A DNA stretch of 64,000 bases from Fimbriimonas ginsengisoli (GTDB lineage Bacteria > Armatimonadota > Fimbriimonadia > Fimbriimonadales > Fimbriimonadaceae): assembly GCA_016179045.1 (NCBI GenBank), contig JACOSL010000047.1, positions 1-64,000 of the forward strand. Reading direction: 5' to 3'. The notes under the pieces are model-generated. The model made no database searches and was not told where the DNA came from. It was given only the letters and a program-made list of their open reading frames with translations. The translations under genes were made by a program, and so were the position numbers. This document shows, piece after piece, positions 15,455 to 24,349 of the stretch; positions within the stretch are counted from its first letter, which is position 1; every line of letters begins with the position of its first letter.

Positions 15455-15805
15455 ATGTCGAAGTCCGCCATTCTCGATAGCGTCGCGCAGGAGCACCTGA
15501 AGACCGACCTTCCCGCCATCGCCCCCGGCGACACCGTCCGCGTGCACGTCAAGGTTCGCGAAGCGGGCAAAGAACGGATACAGATCTTTGAGGGCGTGGT
15601 GATCGCGGTCAAGCACGGAGGCATCGCCCAGACCGTCACCCTCCGCAAAGTCAGCAACGCGGTGGGCGTCGAACGTACGTTCCCGATCCATTCGCCGAAC
15701 GTGGCCAAGTTCGAGGTCGTCCGCAAGGGCAAGGTGCGCCGCGCCAAGCTCTACTTCCTTCGAGAGAAGGTTGGCAAGGAAGCGCGCATCAAAGAGCGCC
15801 GCTAA
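15455..15805 (+). CDS. rplS: 50S ribosomal protein L19
   Basis: 116 residues with the family blocks [47 protein letters not shown] and a [20 protein letters not shown] tail. It sits at the 30S/50S interface. It is 37 bases after trmD and three bases before lepB, so it is the middle gene of a tight operon. Confidence 0.97.
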   Translation: MSKSAILDSVAQEHLKTDLPAIAPGDTVRVHVKVREAGKERIQIFEGVVIAVKHGGIAQTVTLRKVSNAVGVERTFPIHSPNVAKFEVVRKGKVRRAKLYFLREKVGKEARIKERR

Positions 15806-15808
15806 ACC

Positions 15809-16747
15809 GTGCCCTGGCTTTTGGCTCAACTCGACGGCGAAGGCACGCGCAGCCTGATCGACACCGTCGCCCGAACACCGCTGAGCCTGATCGTCGAGTG
15901 GGCTTTGCTCTTCTCGGTCGTTCGCGTCGGGCTCTATTTCTATCTGCGGGCGGTGCCTGCGCACCAGCGCGGCGGTCTATTTGCAGCCGGACGATTCCTG
16001 AACGAAAGCCTGGATGCGATCGTGTACGCGGCGGTGTTCGTGTTCATGATCATCCGCCCGTTCTTCGTTCAGGCCTTCCAGATTCCCTCCGGCTCGATGG
16101 TCTCAACGCTGCTCGTGAATGACTACATCGTGGCGAACAAGCTGATCTACCGCTATACCGATCCCCAGCGCGGCGATATCGTGGTCTTCCGCCCACCCAA
16201 GCGTGCCTGCCAGCCCTGGCAGCTGGACGCTCAAGGCGAGGTGAACGTGGACTTCATCAAGCGCTGCATCGGCGTGCCCGGCGACGTGGTTGAGATGCGC
16301 GACAACGTGCTCTACCGAAACGGCAAGCCGATCAGCGAAGCCTATCGGCACCTCACGACCGAGGACCCGCCCTTCCAGCAAAACACCTATCGCGAGCTGA
16401 CTCCCGATGAGGCCAAACTCGAGCCCCGGTTTGATTTCAAGCTCGTGAAGTATAAGGGCGACTACTGGCCGGTCACGATCGAGGGCGGCGAGGTGAATTC
16501 CCGGCAGACGGCTAAGGAGTACGTCCCCAAGGATCAGCTTGAGACCGCCGATCTGCTGTCCCTGCCTGCTGCGCCGATCCCGAAGGGCTACTACCTGATG
16601 TTTGGCGATAATCGACTGCGCTCGCTCGATGGCCGCTTCTGGGGGCTGGTGCCGCGCGAGAGCATCGTGGGGCGCTCCGAATGTATCTGGTGGCCTCTAG
16701 GTCGCTGGAGCATGACGCGCCGCGATGTCGGGATGCCTGCCCGCTAG
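15809..16747 (+). CDS. lepB: Signal peptidase I, 312 residues, GTG start
   Basis: A GTG at 15809, three bases after the rplS stop, opens the frame; no usable ATG occurs before the first conserved motif. The protein has two hydrophobic segments near the N-terminus (TPLSLIVEWALLFSVVRVGL and AIVYAAVFVFMIIRPFFV), then box B with the catalytic serine (IPSGSMVSTLLVNDYIV), box C/D with the lysine general base (GDIVVF ... FIKRCIGVPGDVVEM) and box E (MFGDNRLRSLDGRFWG). It cleaves signal peptides of exported proteins, of which this window encodes many. Confidence 0.96.
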   Translation: MPWLLAQLDGEGTRSLIDTVARTPLSLIVEWALLFSVVRVGLYFYLRAVPAHQRGGLFAAGRFLNESLDAIVYAAVFVFMIIRPFFVQAFQIPSGSMVSTLLVNDYIVANKLIYRYTDPQRGDIVVFRPPKRACQPWQLDAQGEVNVDFIKRCIGVPGDVVEMRDNVLYRNGKPISEAYRHLTTEDPPFQQNTYRELTPDEAKLEPRFDFKLVKYKGDYWPVTIEGGEVNSRQTAKEYVPKDQLETADLLSLPAAPIPKGYYLMFGDNRLRSLDGRFWGLVPRESIVGRSECIWWPLGRWSMTRRDVGMPAR

Positions 16748-17022
16748 CTTGCCGGGAGCCGCCCGCCAGTGCTGGACCAGTTCTTGATACGCGTTCCCAA
16801 CCAATGGTCGGACGAGGGCTCAACGCGACCTCCGCCTTGCGGCGGAGCACCACCATCCGGTTCACTCTGTTCACCGACCCCCGCCGCGTGGCAGGGGTGA
16901 ATTCATTTTTCATCGGGTCGCTCACCCCGTCCCGGGGCTCGCTCGCCGTCTTCCTTCCGGTCGCCATCCGTGGCACCCCGAATTGACGTAATCGGACGTT
17001 GCTGGCACTCTGAGGCAATCGT
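16748..17022. other. Intergenic region between lepB and flagellin, no gene seen
   Basis: Holds a 7-bp-stem hairpin (CTCCGCC, loop TTGC, GGCGGAG, 16830-16847) without a T-run and no convincing reading frame. The following 180 bases contain a phased repeat array and the flagellin leader. Confidence 0.5.
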
Positions 17023-17075
17023 GCGACCACCGTTCGACCATCGTTCGACAATCACTCGACCACGCTCGACTCAAC
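17023..17075 (+). repeat. Five tandem 10-11-bp repeats upstream of the flagellin gene
   Basis: Units begin at 17023, 17034, 17045, 17056 and 17066: GCGACCACCGT, TCGACCATCGT, TCGACAATCAC, TCGACCACGC, TCGACTCAAC. CGAC recurs every 11, 11, 11 and 10 bases, close to one helical turn, so all copies face one side of the DNA. This could be a binding array for a regulator of the flagellin promoter; function is inference. Confidence 0.6.
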
Positions 17076-17121
17076 CTCCGAGGGTGGAGGCATGGCCCTT
17101 AGGGTTTCGAAGGCGAAAACC

Positions 17122-17147
17122 TAAAGTTATTCCACGTTTGCCCGAGG
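17122..17147 (+). promoter_or_regulatory. Weak sigma28-like promoter candidate for flagellin
   Basis: TAAAGTT (17122-17128) matches the flagellar sigma factor -35 element; 11 bases later GCCCGAGG is a poor match to GCCGATAA. The position, 56-81 bases before the start codon, is reasonable. The -10 mismatch keeps this low. Confidence 0.3.
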
Positions 17148-17202
17148 ATTTCACATGGAATTGGTCCGTTTTTCGGCGGGCCAGTCTGGTGGAGTTGAAA
17201 AC

Positions 17203-18654
17203 GTGAGCTTCCGAATCAACACGAATTTGCAGTCGCTGACCGCCCTGCTCAACCTGAACGAGACCGATTCGGGTCTTCAGAGGAGCATCGAGCGGCTGAG
17301 TTCCGGAATGCGCATCAATAGCGCCGCCGACGACCCCGCGGGGCTGATCATCTCAGAGAGCATGCGCAGCAAGATCCAGGGCATCGGCCAAGCCGTGCGC
17401 AACTCGCAGGACGCGATCAACATGTCCAAGACCGCAGAGGCGGCCATGAACGAGATTCAGACGCTGCTGAAGAACATCAGCGCCTTGGCGGTTCATGCCG
17501 CGAATTCGGCCGTCGTCGACTCCGCCTCTCTCGAAGCAGATCAGACTCAAATCCGCTCCACCCTGCAGTCGATCGACCGCATCGCGAGCCAAACCGAATT
17601 CGGCAGCAAGAAGCTGCTCGACGGCAGCGCGGGCGTGGTCGCAAACGTAACCGCGCCTTCCGACCTTTCCTCGATGTTCATCGGGAGCACGTTCGCTTCG
17701 GCCACGGTGCAAAGCGGCCCGGTCACCCTGACCTCGGTGACCGCGGGAACCGCCGCATCGATCGCGCTGGCTCAAACCTTCGCCAGCACCACCACTGCTG
17801 TCGGCACCGCCGGCTCGTTCGTGATCAACGGCATTTCGTTCACGACCGATGGCACCGATACCCTGCAGAGCCTGGCTTCCAAGATCAATCAGCAGTCCGG
17901 CCAGACGGGCGTCACTGCTCAGATCGTCGCCAGTGGGGGCACCTACAGCATTCAGCTCGACCAAACGACGTACGGCTCCCAGTACGGCATCACGTTCGTC
18001 GATCCCAGCAACGTGCTCAATACGACCGCCACCGCGAGCGCGGTCGGCACCGATGCGGTGTTCGACGTTTCCGTGACCACCGATCAGGGTGTCAAGACGG
18101 TGCCGTTCACTGGCGGACGCGGGCCTCAGGCGTCGGGCTTGCAACTAAGCGATACTTTCGGCAACCGCATCACCCTGACCCCGAACGGCAACACCAGCCT
18201 TGGCGTCGCGACCCAGGTCGGCGTGCTCAGCTCGGGTTCGGTTCGGTTCCAGATCGGGGCCGATGCGGACCAGGCCGTTCAATTCTCCATGCCGACCGTG
18301 TTTGCGAATCGGCTTGGCACTTCGGTGGTGCCGGGCAAGACTCTGGCCGACATCGATGTGACCACCATTCAGGGTGCGCAGGACGCTATGAAGATCATAG
18401 CCGACGCGGTCACACAGGTGGCGCAGTTGCGCGGCGATCTCGGCTCCTTCCAGAAGAACTTCCTCGAATCCAACGTTCGCTCACTCAACGTGGCGAACGA
18501 AAACCTAACGGCATCGGAGAGCGACATCCGCGACGTCGACATGGCGGCGGAAATCTCCGACCACACGCGCCTGATGATCCTGCAGCAGAGCGGCATGGCG
18601 GTCCTCGCCCAGGCTAACCAGACGCCACAAAACGTATTGCAACTCCTGAAGTAG
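17203..18654 (+). CDS. fliC: Flagellin, 483 residues, GTG start
   Basis: The GTG at 17203 has a Shine-Dalgarno (GGTGGAG) eight bases upstream and gives the standard flagellin N-terminus, SFRINTNLQSLTALLNLNET. An upstream in-frame ATG at 17155 would add 16 residues no flagellin has. The N-terminal D0/D1 coiled coil contains the TLR5-region-like block LQRSIERLSSGMRINSAADD; the centre carries a flagellin hook-IN-like segment (SFVINGISFTTDGTDTLQSL); the C-terminal D0/D1 is NLTASESDIRDVDMAAEIS to ANQTPQNVLQLLK. It polymerises into the flagellar filament after type III export. No other flagellar gene is in the window. The Ser/Thr-rich middle offers many O-glycosylation sites. Confidence 0.95.
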   Translation: MSFRINTNLQSLTALLNLNETDSGLQRSIERLSSGMRINSAADDPAGLIISESMRSKIQGIGQAVRNSQDAINMSKTAEAAMNEIQTLLKNISALAVHAANSAVVDSASLEADQTQIRSTLQSIDRIASQTEFGSKKLLDGSAGVVANVTAPSDLSSMFIGSTFASATVQSGPVTLTSVTAGTAASIALAQTFASTTTAVGTAGSFVINGISFTTDGTDTLQSLASKINQQSGQTGVTAQIVASGGTYSIQLDQTTYGSQYGITFVDPSNVLNTTATASAVGTDAVFDVSVTTDQGVKTVPFTGGRGPQASGLQLSDTFGNRITLTPNGNTSLGVATQVGVLSSGSVRFQIGADADQAVQFSMPTVFANRLGTSVVPGKTLADIDVTTIQGAQDAMKIIADAVTQVAQLRGDLGSFQKNFLESNVRSLNVANENLTASESDIRDVDMAAEISDHTRLMILQQSGMAVLAQANQTPQNVLQLLK

Positions 18655-18721
18655 CGGCCGCTAGAGCCGCCGGCATAGCCCCGAAGCGAAGCCCAACACA
18701 CCTCCCTCCCTCGTCCCGCTC

Positions 18722-18745
18722 ACCCCGGGGCGGGGGTTTCTTTCT
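18722..18745 (+). terminator. Intrinsic terminator candidate after flagellin
   Basis: ACCCCG paired with CGGGGGT (one bulged G) around a GGG loop, followed by TTTCTTTCT. It lies 68 bases after the flagellin stop. Modest stem, but GC-rich with a T-rich tail on the right strand. Confidence 0.55.
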
Positions 18746-18779
18746 GGTCCGTCCCCCAAAAAGCTTCCCTTGCCGGTAT

Positions 18780-18804
18780 GCCTCCAGACTTGCAGACTGG
18801 AGGC
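18780..18804. repeat. Hairpin with GCCTCCAG arms
   Basis: GCCTCCAG (18780-18787) and CTGGAGGC (18797-18804) form an 8-bp perfect stem. The arm shares CCTCCAGA with a second hairpin 48 bases further on, between the convergent flagellin and dnaK genes. Confidence 0.6.
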
Positions 18805-18851
18805 TAGTTGCTTCGACGCAGAGCCCGACGCTTACGACGCCATAGCCGAGA

Positions 18852-18876
18852 CCCTCCAGACGGAGCGTCTGGAGGG
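18852..18876. repeat. Strong 11-bp hairpin downstream of dnaK
   Basis: CCCTCCAGACG (18852-18862), loop GAG, CGTCTGGAGGG (18866-18876): a perfect 11-bp stem with a 3-base loop, 48 bases beyond the dnaK stop. No T-run follows in the dnaK direction, so it is not a classic intrinsic terminator; it may stabilise the mRNA end or belong to a REP-like family with the hairpin at 18780. Confidence 0.6.
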
Positions 18877-18924
18877 ATGACCTCGATCAAATCAAGGTCG
18901 TTCGAGATGCTTGGCTCCCGCCGC

Positions 18925-20835
18925 CTACTTCTCTTCCTTGAACTCGGCGTCGATGACCTCGCCTTCTTCGCCGCCCCGCGCGCCGGTGGCGGCGGGCTCG
19001 CGCTCGCCTTCCGATGCGTCGGCTGCCGCGCTGACGTTCTCGTAGAGCGTCTTCGATAGGGCGTGGCTCTCGGATTCGAGAGCGTTGAACGCAGCCTCGA
19101 TCTCAGCCTGGTCGTCGCCCGCGACCGCCTTGCGAACCGCCTCGATCTTCTCGGTGACCGACTGCCGGGTGGCCTCATCGACTTTTTCACCCAACTCCCG
19201 CAGCATCTTCTCGGTGCTGTACACGAGCTGCTCGGACTTGTTCTTCAGTTCGATGAGTTCCTGCGTGCGGCGGTCCTCGTCGGAGTTCATCTCCGCTTCC
19301 TTCACCATCCGCTCGATCTCGTCGCGGTTGAGGTTGCCGCTGCCGGTGATCGTGATGCTCTGCTTGGAGCCGGTCGCCTTCTCTAGCGCGCCGACGTGCA
19401 GGATGCCGTTCGCGTCGATGTCGAAGGTGACCTCGATCTGAGGGATGCGCGCGGGCGCGGGGGGAATGCCCGCCAGATGAAACCGGCCCAGGCTCTTGTT
19501 GTCGCGCGCCATCGGGCGCTCGCCCTGCAGGATGTGGATCTCCACTTCGGGCTGGTTGTCCTGCGCGGTCGTGTAGACGCGGCTCTTCTTGGTCGGGATG
19601 GTCGTGTTGCGCTCGATCAGCTTGTCGAAGATGCCGCCTTGGGTCTCGACGCCCAGGGATAGGGGCGTAACGTCGAGCAAAACGATGTTCTTCACCTCGC
19701 CGCCGAGCACGCCCGCTTGGATCGCCGCGCCTACCGCCACCACCTCGTCCGGGTTGACCGAGCGGTTCGGCTCCTTGTCGGTGAGCTTGCGGACAAGCTC
19801 TTGCACCATCGGCATGCGCGTCGCGCCGCCAACGAGGATCACCTCGTCCAGGCCGCCCGGCTTCAGCTTCGCGTCGTCGAGCGCTTGGTTGAACGGCTTC
19901 TTCACGCGCTCCATCAGGTCGGCGGTAAGTTCCTCGAACTTCGCCCTCGTCAAGTTGTAATCCAGATGTTTGGGCTCGTTGTCGACCGCGGTGATGTAAG
20001 GCAGATTGATCTGGGTGCTGACCTGGGTGCTCAGCTCGATCTTCGCGCGCTCGGCAGCCTCGCGCAAACGCTGGAGGGCGGAGCGGTCCTTGGTGAGGTC
20101 TATGCCTTGGTCTTTCTTGAACTGGGCCGCAAGCCAGACCACAACCTTTTGGTCGAAGTCGTCGCCCCCGAGATGGCTATCCCCGGCCGTCGCCTTGACT
20201 TCGAAGACGCCTTCTCCCACGTCGAGCACAGACACGTCGAACGTGCCGCCGCCGAGGTCGAACACGAGAATCGTCTCGTTCGCCTTCTTGTCGAGCCCGT
20301 AGGCAAGCGAGGCGGCGGTTGGCTCGTTGATGATGCGGAGCACCTTGAGGCCGGCGATCTCGCCCGCGTTTTTGGTGGCGGTGCGCTGGCTGTCGTTGAA
20401 ATATGCGGGAACGGTGATCACGGCCTGCTCCACCGTCTCGCCCAGGTACGCCTCGGCGTCGGTCTTGAGCTTTTGGAGGATCATCGCGCTGATTTCTTCA
20501 GGCGTCATGTCCTTGCCCAGCGCAGGCACGTGGGCGACGACCTGGTCGTTCTTCCCCGCCTTAACTTTGTAGCTGACACGGCCCGCCTCGTCCTCGACTT
20601 CCTTGAGCTTGTGGCCCATGAAGCGCTTGATCGAGCTGACCGTGTTCTCGGGGTTCACAACCGCTTGGCGCTTGGCGGTAACGCCCACCATGCGCTCGCC
20701 GTTCGGCTTGAACGCCACCACGCTGGGGCACGTGCGCGAGCCTTCGGCGGTGGCAATAACCACCGGCTCGCCCCCCTCCATGACCGCGACCACCGAGTTG
20801 GTGGTTCCAAGATCGATTCCTACCGTTTTTCCCAT
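18925..20835 (-). CDS. dnaK: Chaperone protein DnaK (Hsp70), 636 residues
   Basis: Complete Hsp70. The ATPase domain begins [22 protein letters not shown], with [35 protein letters not shown] and [13 protein letters not shown] equivalents; the substrate domain has [15 protein letters not shown]-type and [13 protein letters not shown] blocks; the lid ends in an acidic tail ([11 protein letters not shown]). It refolds client proteins with DnaJ and GrpE, which are not adjacent here. The HAIR operator 39 bases upstream points to control by an HspR repressor. Confidence 0.98.
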   Translation of the reverse strand: MGKTVGIDLGTTNSVVAVMEGGEPVVIATAEGSRTCPSVVAFKPNGERMVGVTAKRQAVVNPENTVSSIKRFMGHKLKEVEDEAGRVSYKVKAGKNDQVVAHVPALGKDMTPEEISAMILQKLKTDAEAYLGETVEQAVITVPAYFNDSQRTATKNAGEIAGLKVLRIINEPTAASLAYGLDKKANETILVFDLGGGTFDVSVLDVGEGVFEVKATAGDSHLGGDDFDQKVVVWLAAQFKKDQGIDLTKDRSALQRLREAAERAKIELSTQVSTQINLPYITAVDNEPKHLDYNLTRAKFEELTADLMERVKKPFNQALDDAKLKPGGLDEVILVGGATRMPMVQELVRKLTDKEPNRSVNPDEVVAVGAAIQAGVLGGEVKNIVLLDVTPLSLGVETQGGIFDKLIERNTTIPTKKSRVYTTAQDNQPEVEIHILQGERPMARDNKSLGRFHLAGIPPAPARIPQIEVTFDIDANGILHVGALEKATGSKQSITITGSGNLNRDEIERMVKEAEMNSDEDRRTQELIELKNKSEQLVYSTEKMLRELGEKVDEATRQSVTEKIEAVRKAVAGDDQAEIEAAFNALESESHALSKTLYENVSAAADASEGEREPAATGARGGEEGEVIDAEFKEEK

Positions 20836-20873
20836 GTGTTTGTTTCGCCTATGACTGTCCTAGCGACAGGACA

Positions 20874-20894
20874 CTTGAGTCTTATACACTCAAT
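20874..20894 (-). promoter_or_regulatory. HAIR operator (HspR binding site) upstream of dnaK
   Basis: CTTGAGT, seven bases, ACTCAAT: 13 of 14 positions match the HspR-associated inverted repeat CTTGAGT-N7-ACTCAAG known from actinobacteria. It lies 39-59 bases before the dnaK ATG and encloses a TATAAG/TATACA-like element, the right place to block transcription. HspR normally uses DnaK as co-repressor. No hspR gene is in the window. Confidence 0.8.
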
Positions 20895-21080
20895 ATCGGA
20901 TCAACGTGGATGATACCCGATGGGTTCCAAGTCTGGGCCTAACAGGTCCTGGCCTTGAGTTCGACCCCGATGAACGTGCCGGGTTTTGCGGTCTGCTTCG
21001 CAACAACCGGGGCTTTGGCCCGAAACCGGCGTTATCCTGATGTTGCGCAGGGTCGCCGCGGCTCTCGCTTAGGACTTGGA

Positions 21081-21392
21081 ATGTCGCTGATCAGCAGATG
21101 CCTCCCCACTCGAGCCCTCGGGTTATTGATGGCGATCGGCTTTGCGGACCTGCTTGCCACCTCGCTTCTCTACTCGTCGGGGCTTATCGACGAACTGAAC
21201 CCGCTCATGCGTCCGGTCTTGCACCACAGCCTGTGGGCGTTCGGCTTTCTGAAAGGGGGAACGCTTCTCCTGGGTTGGTGGGCTCTTGCAAACTATGCCC
21301 GGTCGGACCGCTCCTTCGTCCGCCGGATTTGCCTCTTCGGCAGCGTCGCCTACGTGATCATTTGGGTTGGCTGGCTGATCGTGGGCCGCTAA
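21081..21392 (+). CDS. Small membrane protein, DUF5658-like, 103 residues
   Basis: Starts at the ATG at 21081 with AGGA six bases upstream; a longer frame from 20955 has no such signal. Three hydrophobic segments are visible (LGLLMAIGFADLLATSLLYS, WAFGFLKGGTLLLGWWAL, RRICLFGSVAYVIIWVGWLI) with an ELNPLM motif after the first. This D...T...E-x-NPLM pattern is typical of the DUF5658 family. The last four bases overlap the convergent DUF1385 gene. Function unknown. Confidence 0.75.
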   Translation: MSLISRCLPTRALGLLMAIGFADLLATSLLYSSGLIDELNPLMRPVLHHSLWAFGFLKGGTLLLGWWALANYARSDRSFVRRICLFGSVAYVIIWVGWLIVGR

Positions 21393-22429
21393 GCCGTCGG
21401 AAGCGTCGCCGCAATCAAGTGCGCCCCCGCCGTTTTGGGTGTCGCGCCACTGGTCTCAGCCTCCACCACCGCCTTTAGCGCGGTCAGGGCGACTTCGATC
21501 TGGCTCTCGTCCGGCTCGTTCGTCGTTATGAGCTGGGTCTTGAGGCCGGGCCAGAAGAGCGCCATCACCAACTCGCTCCTTCTGAACTTGCCCGCCAGGC
21601 GAATGAGCTCGTAGGACGCGCCCGCGATGAGGGGCAGGATGAGCAGTTCCAAAAAGAAGCGCACGGTTGCAGCCAGGAAGATTCTGCCCTCGAGCGCGGG
21701 GAACGGGTAGCGCGGCACGAAGGTGAACAGCAAGAGGCTCACAAGCAGCACCACGATTGCGAAACTGGTGCCGCATCGCGGGTGCAGCCTGGTTTGGGCT
21801 TTGCAGTTTTCTAGAGTCAACTCCTGCTCTGCCTCGAGGGTGTTGATCGCCTTGTGCTCCGCGCCGTGGTACATGAACATGCGCGCGACCTCGGGCATCC
21901 GGCTGATCCCCCAGAGGTAGCCGATGAAGAACGTGATCTTGATCACCTCGGTGACAAGATTCTTCTCCAGCGAGCTGCGCACGCCCCATCGGGTGAGCTG
22001 CTCGGCAAGCACGTTGGGCAGGTAGAGAAACAGCCCGAGGCCGATCGCGAGGCCTGCCACGAGCGCAAAGCCCACCGCCACGTCCTGTACCCGCTCGCTG
22101 GGCATCTCCTGGCTTGGAGGGGGCGCCTCGCCGTCCGCCGGCGCCGGCTGATACTTCGGGTCTAGCTGCACGTTCGAGGCGAACTTGAGGGCTTTGTAGC
22201 CGAGGGCGAGCGAATCGACGAGGGCGAGGCTGCCCCGCAGAAACGGAAGCTTGAGCCATTTCTGCCTGCCAACCCATGTCTTCTCGAGCGCCTCGCTGAC
22301 GAGCACGATCTGCCCGTTCGGCGCTCGGCACGCGATCGCGAAATGCCGCGGCGAGCGCATCATAACGCCCTCCACGATCGCTTGTCCGCCGTATTGGAGG
22401 TATTCGGCTTGCGGCATTCGGAGGCTCAA
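21389..22429 (-). CDS. DUF1385 (YqhQ-family) membrane protein, 346 residues
   Basis: The N-terminal block YGGQAIVEGVMMRSPRHFAI is the diagnostic DUF1385 motif. The FRGSLALVDSLALGYKAL equivalent, four to five membrane segments, the YHGAEHKAINTLE motif and the HPRCGTSF block all follow in the family order. YqhQ-type proteins are conserved in Firmicutes, Armatimonadota and Chloroflexi; a link to protein or lipid processing has been suggested but no reaction is established. About 20 bases after the M61 protease gene's C-terminal end on the same strand. Confidence 0.9.
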   Translation of the reverse strand: MSLRMPQAEYLQYGGQAIVEGVMMRSPRHFAIACRAPNGQIVLVSEALEKTWVGRQKWLKLPFLRGSLALVDSLALGYKALKFASNVQLDPKYQPAPADGEAPPPSQEMPSERVQDVAVGFALVAGLAIGLGLFLYLPNVLAEQLTRWGVRSSLEKNLVTEVIKITFFIGYLWGISRMPEVARMFMYHGAEHKAINTLEAEQELTLENCKAQTRLHPRCGTSFAIVVLLVSLLLFTFVPRYPFPALEGRIFLAATVRFFLELLILPLIAGASYELIRLAGKFRRSELVMALFWPGLKTQLITTNEPDESQIEVALTALKAVVEAETSGATPKTAGAHLIAATLPTA

Positions 22430-22446
22430 GTGTACCGGCAGGGCGC

Positions 22447-24309
22447 CTATGCGCCGGGGTCTTCGATCGCCGCCGGCTTGCCGCGCTTGCCCCAGAACCA
22501 GCCTTCGCGCAACGCTATCTGGGCGGCGGTCGCATCCGGTAGCGGCTCGACCGCCTTGCGCTTCACGTTCGTGGCCTTCGGCGTGACGTCGACGTCCAGG
22601 CTATCCTTGGCCGCGCCGGGCGAGCCGTCCTTCGGGCGAAGAACCTTTAGCGAGATCGCCACCCCGTCCTTCGCGCGCTTGGCGGCCGCATCCATCAGCT
22701 TCTGAATCACGCCCGCAGGCTTGGACGAGAGCCCCGCATCCCCAATCTGAACGACCACGTCGCCAACCTTCAGGGGCGAGCCTTCGTTGACCTTGGTAAC
22801 CCGCGCCCCGCCGACCGAGCGGCCCGCCTGCCAGGTGAAGCCCAGGTCCACCTTCGCCTCATCGCGTTCCACGATTCGGAGCCCAACCTTGGCGAGTTCC
22901 TCTTCCACCGGCAGCTCGCCTGGCTTCATCACCCACTGGTCGAACAGCGGCCCTAGCGCGGGCCCGCCGAAGCGGATGCACAGCTTCTTGATCTCATCCT
23001 CTTCAAAGCCGGGCCGGTCGTTTCGGCACTCGGCCCAAAGGGCGTGCTCGACGTCGTCTAGCGACTGCTTGCCGCCCGTCTGGCTGCGGATTTCGATGTC
23101 GAGGATCATCCCGAGCAGCCAGCCCGTGTCGTAGTAGCTGACTTTCAGGCCCTGGCTGTTGCCCTTGCCGTTCTCAGCCTCGCGAACGCGAAAACTAGAG
23201 TCGTAGGGGCTGATCTCCAGCCGACCCGCGTTCTTGCGCACGCCATCGAGGTTGCTCAGGATGTCCTTGTAGAGGTGGCCGTCGTCCCACCAGCCGTAGC
23301 GGTGGAGCAGAGAGTGGGAATAGTAGTCGGTGACGCCCTCGAGCCACCAAAGCGCGCCCGTGGTCGGCAGCTGCATGTAATCGAAGGGGCCGAGCGGCTT
23401 GGAGCGAATTCGCTTGACATTCCAGAGGTGGAAGAACTCATGAGATAGCACACCCACCGTGCCTGGGCCGACCCCGCTCGATAGCCCGATCTGGGTGCTG
23501 CTGAGATGCTCAAGGCCACCCGCTCGATCGGCCCGGTCTCCCACGTTGAAGTGCCAAACATATTTGCTGTAAGGCGTAACTCCAAAGAAGTCGCCTTGCA
23601 TCTGGCTGATAAAGGAACAAGCCTTGATCAGGCGCGCTCGGTCCACATCCGATTTTGCCTCGCCACGAAGAGCGATCGTGTGGTCTCGTCCGGCGACGGT
23701 GTAATGGTCTTCGTAGAAATCGCCGACCGTCACCGGATTGTCGGCGAGCACGTCGTACGTCTTCGCGGCGTACCAATGCGCCGTGGTGACGCCGTCGTTC
23801 GAGTGTTGCCCCCGTGGGGGCTTCGCTTCATCGAGCCCGACCGCGATGCGCCAGTCGTGAGGAGTTTCCAGATCGAGCCAGCAGCGCTCATCCTTACGGC
23901 CCACCAGGTAGAGGTACGCGCCAGGTCCGCCGTAGTGCATCGTGCCGCCGCCAGTCTCAACCGACACCTCATAGGTTGCGGTGAACCGTTCGCTGGAGGC
24001 GTTCGCAATGCGCCATGTGAAGCCGTTTGGCTGGGTCGGCTTGATGGTCAATCCATGCTCGTCCGTGATCTTGAGGTTCTTGATCCCGCCCGACAGGTTC
24101 TGGAGGATGTAAGCTCCCGGCGCCCAGTTGGGAATTTGGAGATCGGTGTCGAACTCCGTCCTCGCGAAGCTCATCTCGATGCCGATGGTCTTCGAGTCGA
24201 ACTTTGGCGTCACGCGGTAAATGACATCGGCGCTTGCGAGCCGGATCCCAAGCAGGCACAAGAAAGCGGCAACCGAACGGGCTCGACGCAACATAGAGGG
24301 TGGGTTCAT
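22447..24309 (-). CDS. M61-family metallopeptidase with PDZ domain, exported, 620 residues
   Basis: N-terminal signal peptide (RSVAAFLCLLGIRLASA). Central catalytic domain has the gluzincin motif SHEFFHLWNVKRIRS (two zinc histidines and catalytic Glu) and the downstream zinc Glu in WWLEGVTDYY, the M61 glycyl-aminopeptidase signature. A C-terminal PDZ domain (about 500-590: GGARVTKVNEGSPLKVGDVVVQIGD) probably recruits substrates. Predicted periplasmic. The same-strand neighbour downstream is the DUF1385 gene, 17 bases away. Confidence 0.93.
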   Translation of the reverse strand: MNPPSMLRRARSVAAFLCLLGIRLASADVIYRVTPKFDSKTIGIEMSFARTEFDTDLQIPNWAPGAYILQNLSGGIKNLKITDEHGLTIKPTQPNGFTWRIANASSERFTATYEVSVETGGGTMHYGGPGAYLYLVGRKDERCWLDLETPHDWRIAVGLDEAKPPRGQHSNDGVTTAHWYAAKTYDVLADNPVTVGDFYEDHYTVAGRDHTIALRGEAKSDVDRARLIKACSFISQMQGDFFGVTPYSKYVWHFNVGDRADRAGGLEHLSSTQIGLSSGVGPGTVGVLSHEFFHLWNVKRIRSKPLGPFDYMQLPTTGALWWLEGVTDYYSHSLLHRYGWWDDGHLYKDILSNLDGVRKNAGRLEISPYDSSFRVREAENGKGNSQGLKVSYYDTGWLLGMILDIEIRSQTGGKQSLDDVEHALWAECRNDRPGFEEDEIKKLCIRFGGPALGPLFDQWVMKPGELPVEEELAKVGLRIVERDEAKVDLGFTWQAGRSVGGARVTKVNEGSPLKVGDVVVQIGDAGLSSKPAGVIQKLMDAAAKRAKDGVAISLKVLRPKDGSPGAAKDSLDVDVTPKATNVKRKAVEPLPDATAAQIALREGWFWGKRGKPAAIEDPGA

Positions 24310-24349
24310 AGTGGTATGGATCCGAGTGCCCGCGTCGGGCCGTCTCGCG

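Noticed and set aside
17023-17075. CRISPR array or replication iterons
   Set aside because: Units are 10-11 bp with no spacers and there are no cas or rep genes nearby.
17155-17202. ATG at 17155 as the flagellin start
   Set aside because: It has a fair Shine-Dalgarno but adds 16 residues not found in flagellins; the GTG at 17203 gives the canonical N-terminus and its own ribosome-binding site.
20852-20874. TGTCC...GGACA palindrome next to the HAIR site as a second operator
   Set aside because: Only a short imperfect inverted repeat; no known heat-shock operator fits.
20836-20895. CIRCE element before dnaK
   Set aside because: The inverted repeat does not match TTAGCACTC-N9-GAGTGCTAA; it matches HAIR instead.
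19717-20913. Plus-strand open frame of 398 codons inside dnaK
   Set aside because: Antisense shadow of dnaK; composition follows the complementary codons of a conserved Hsp70.
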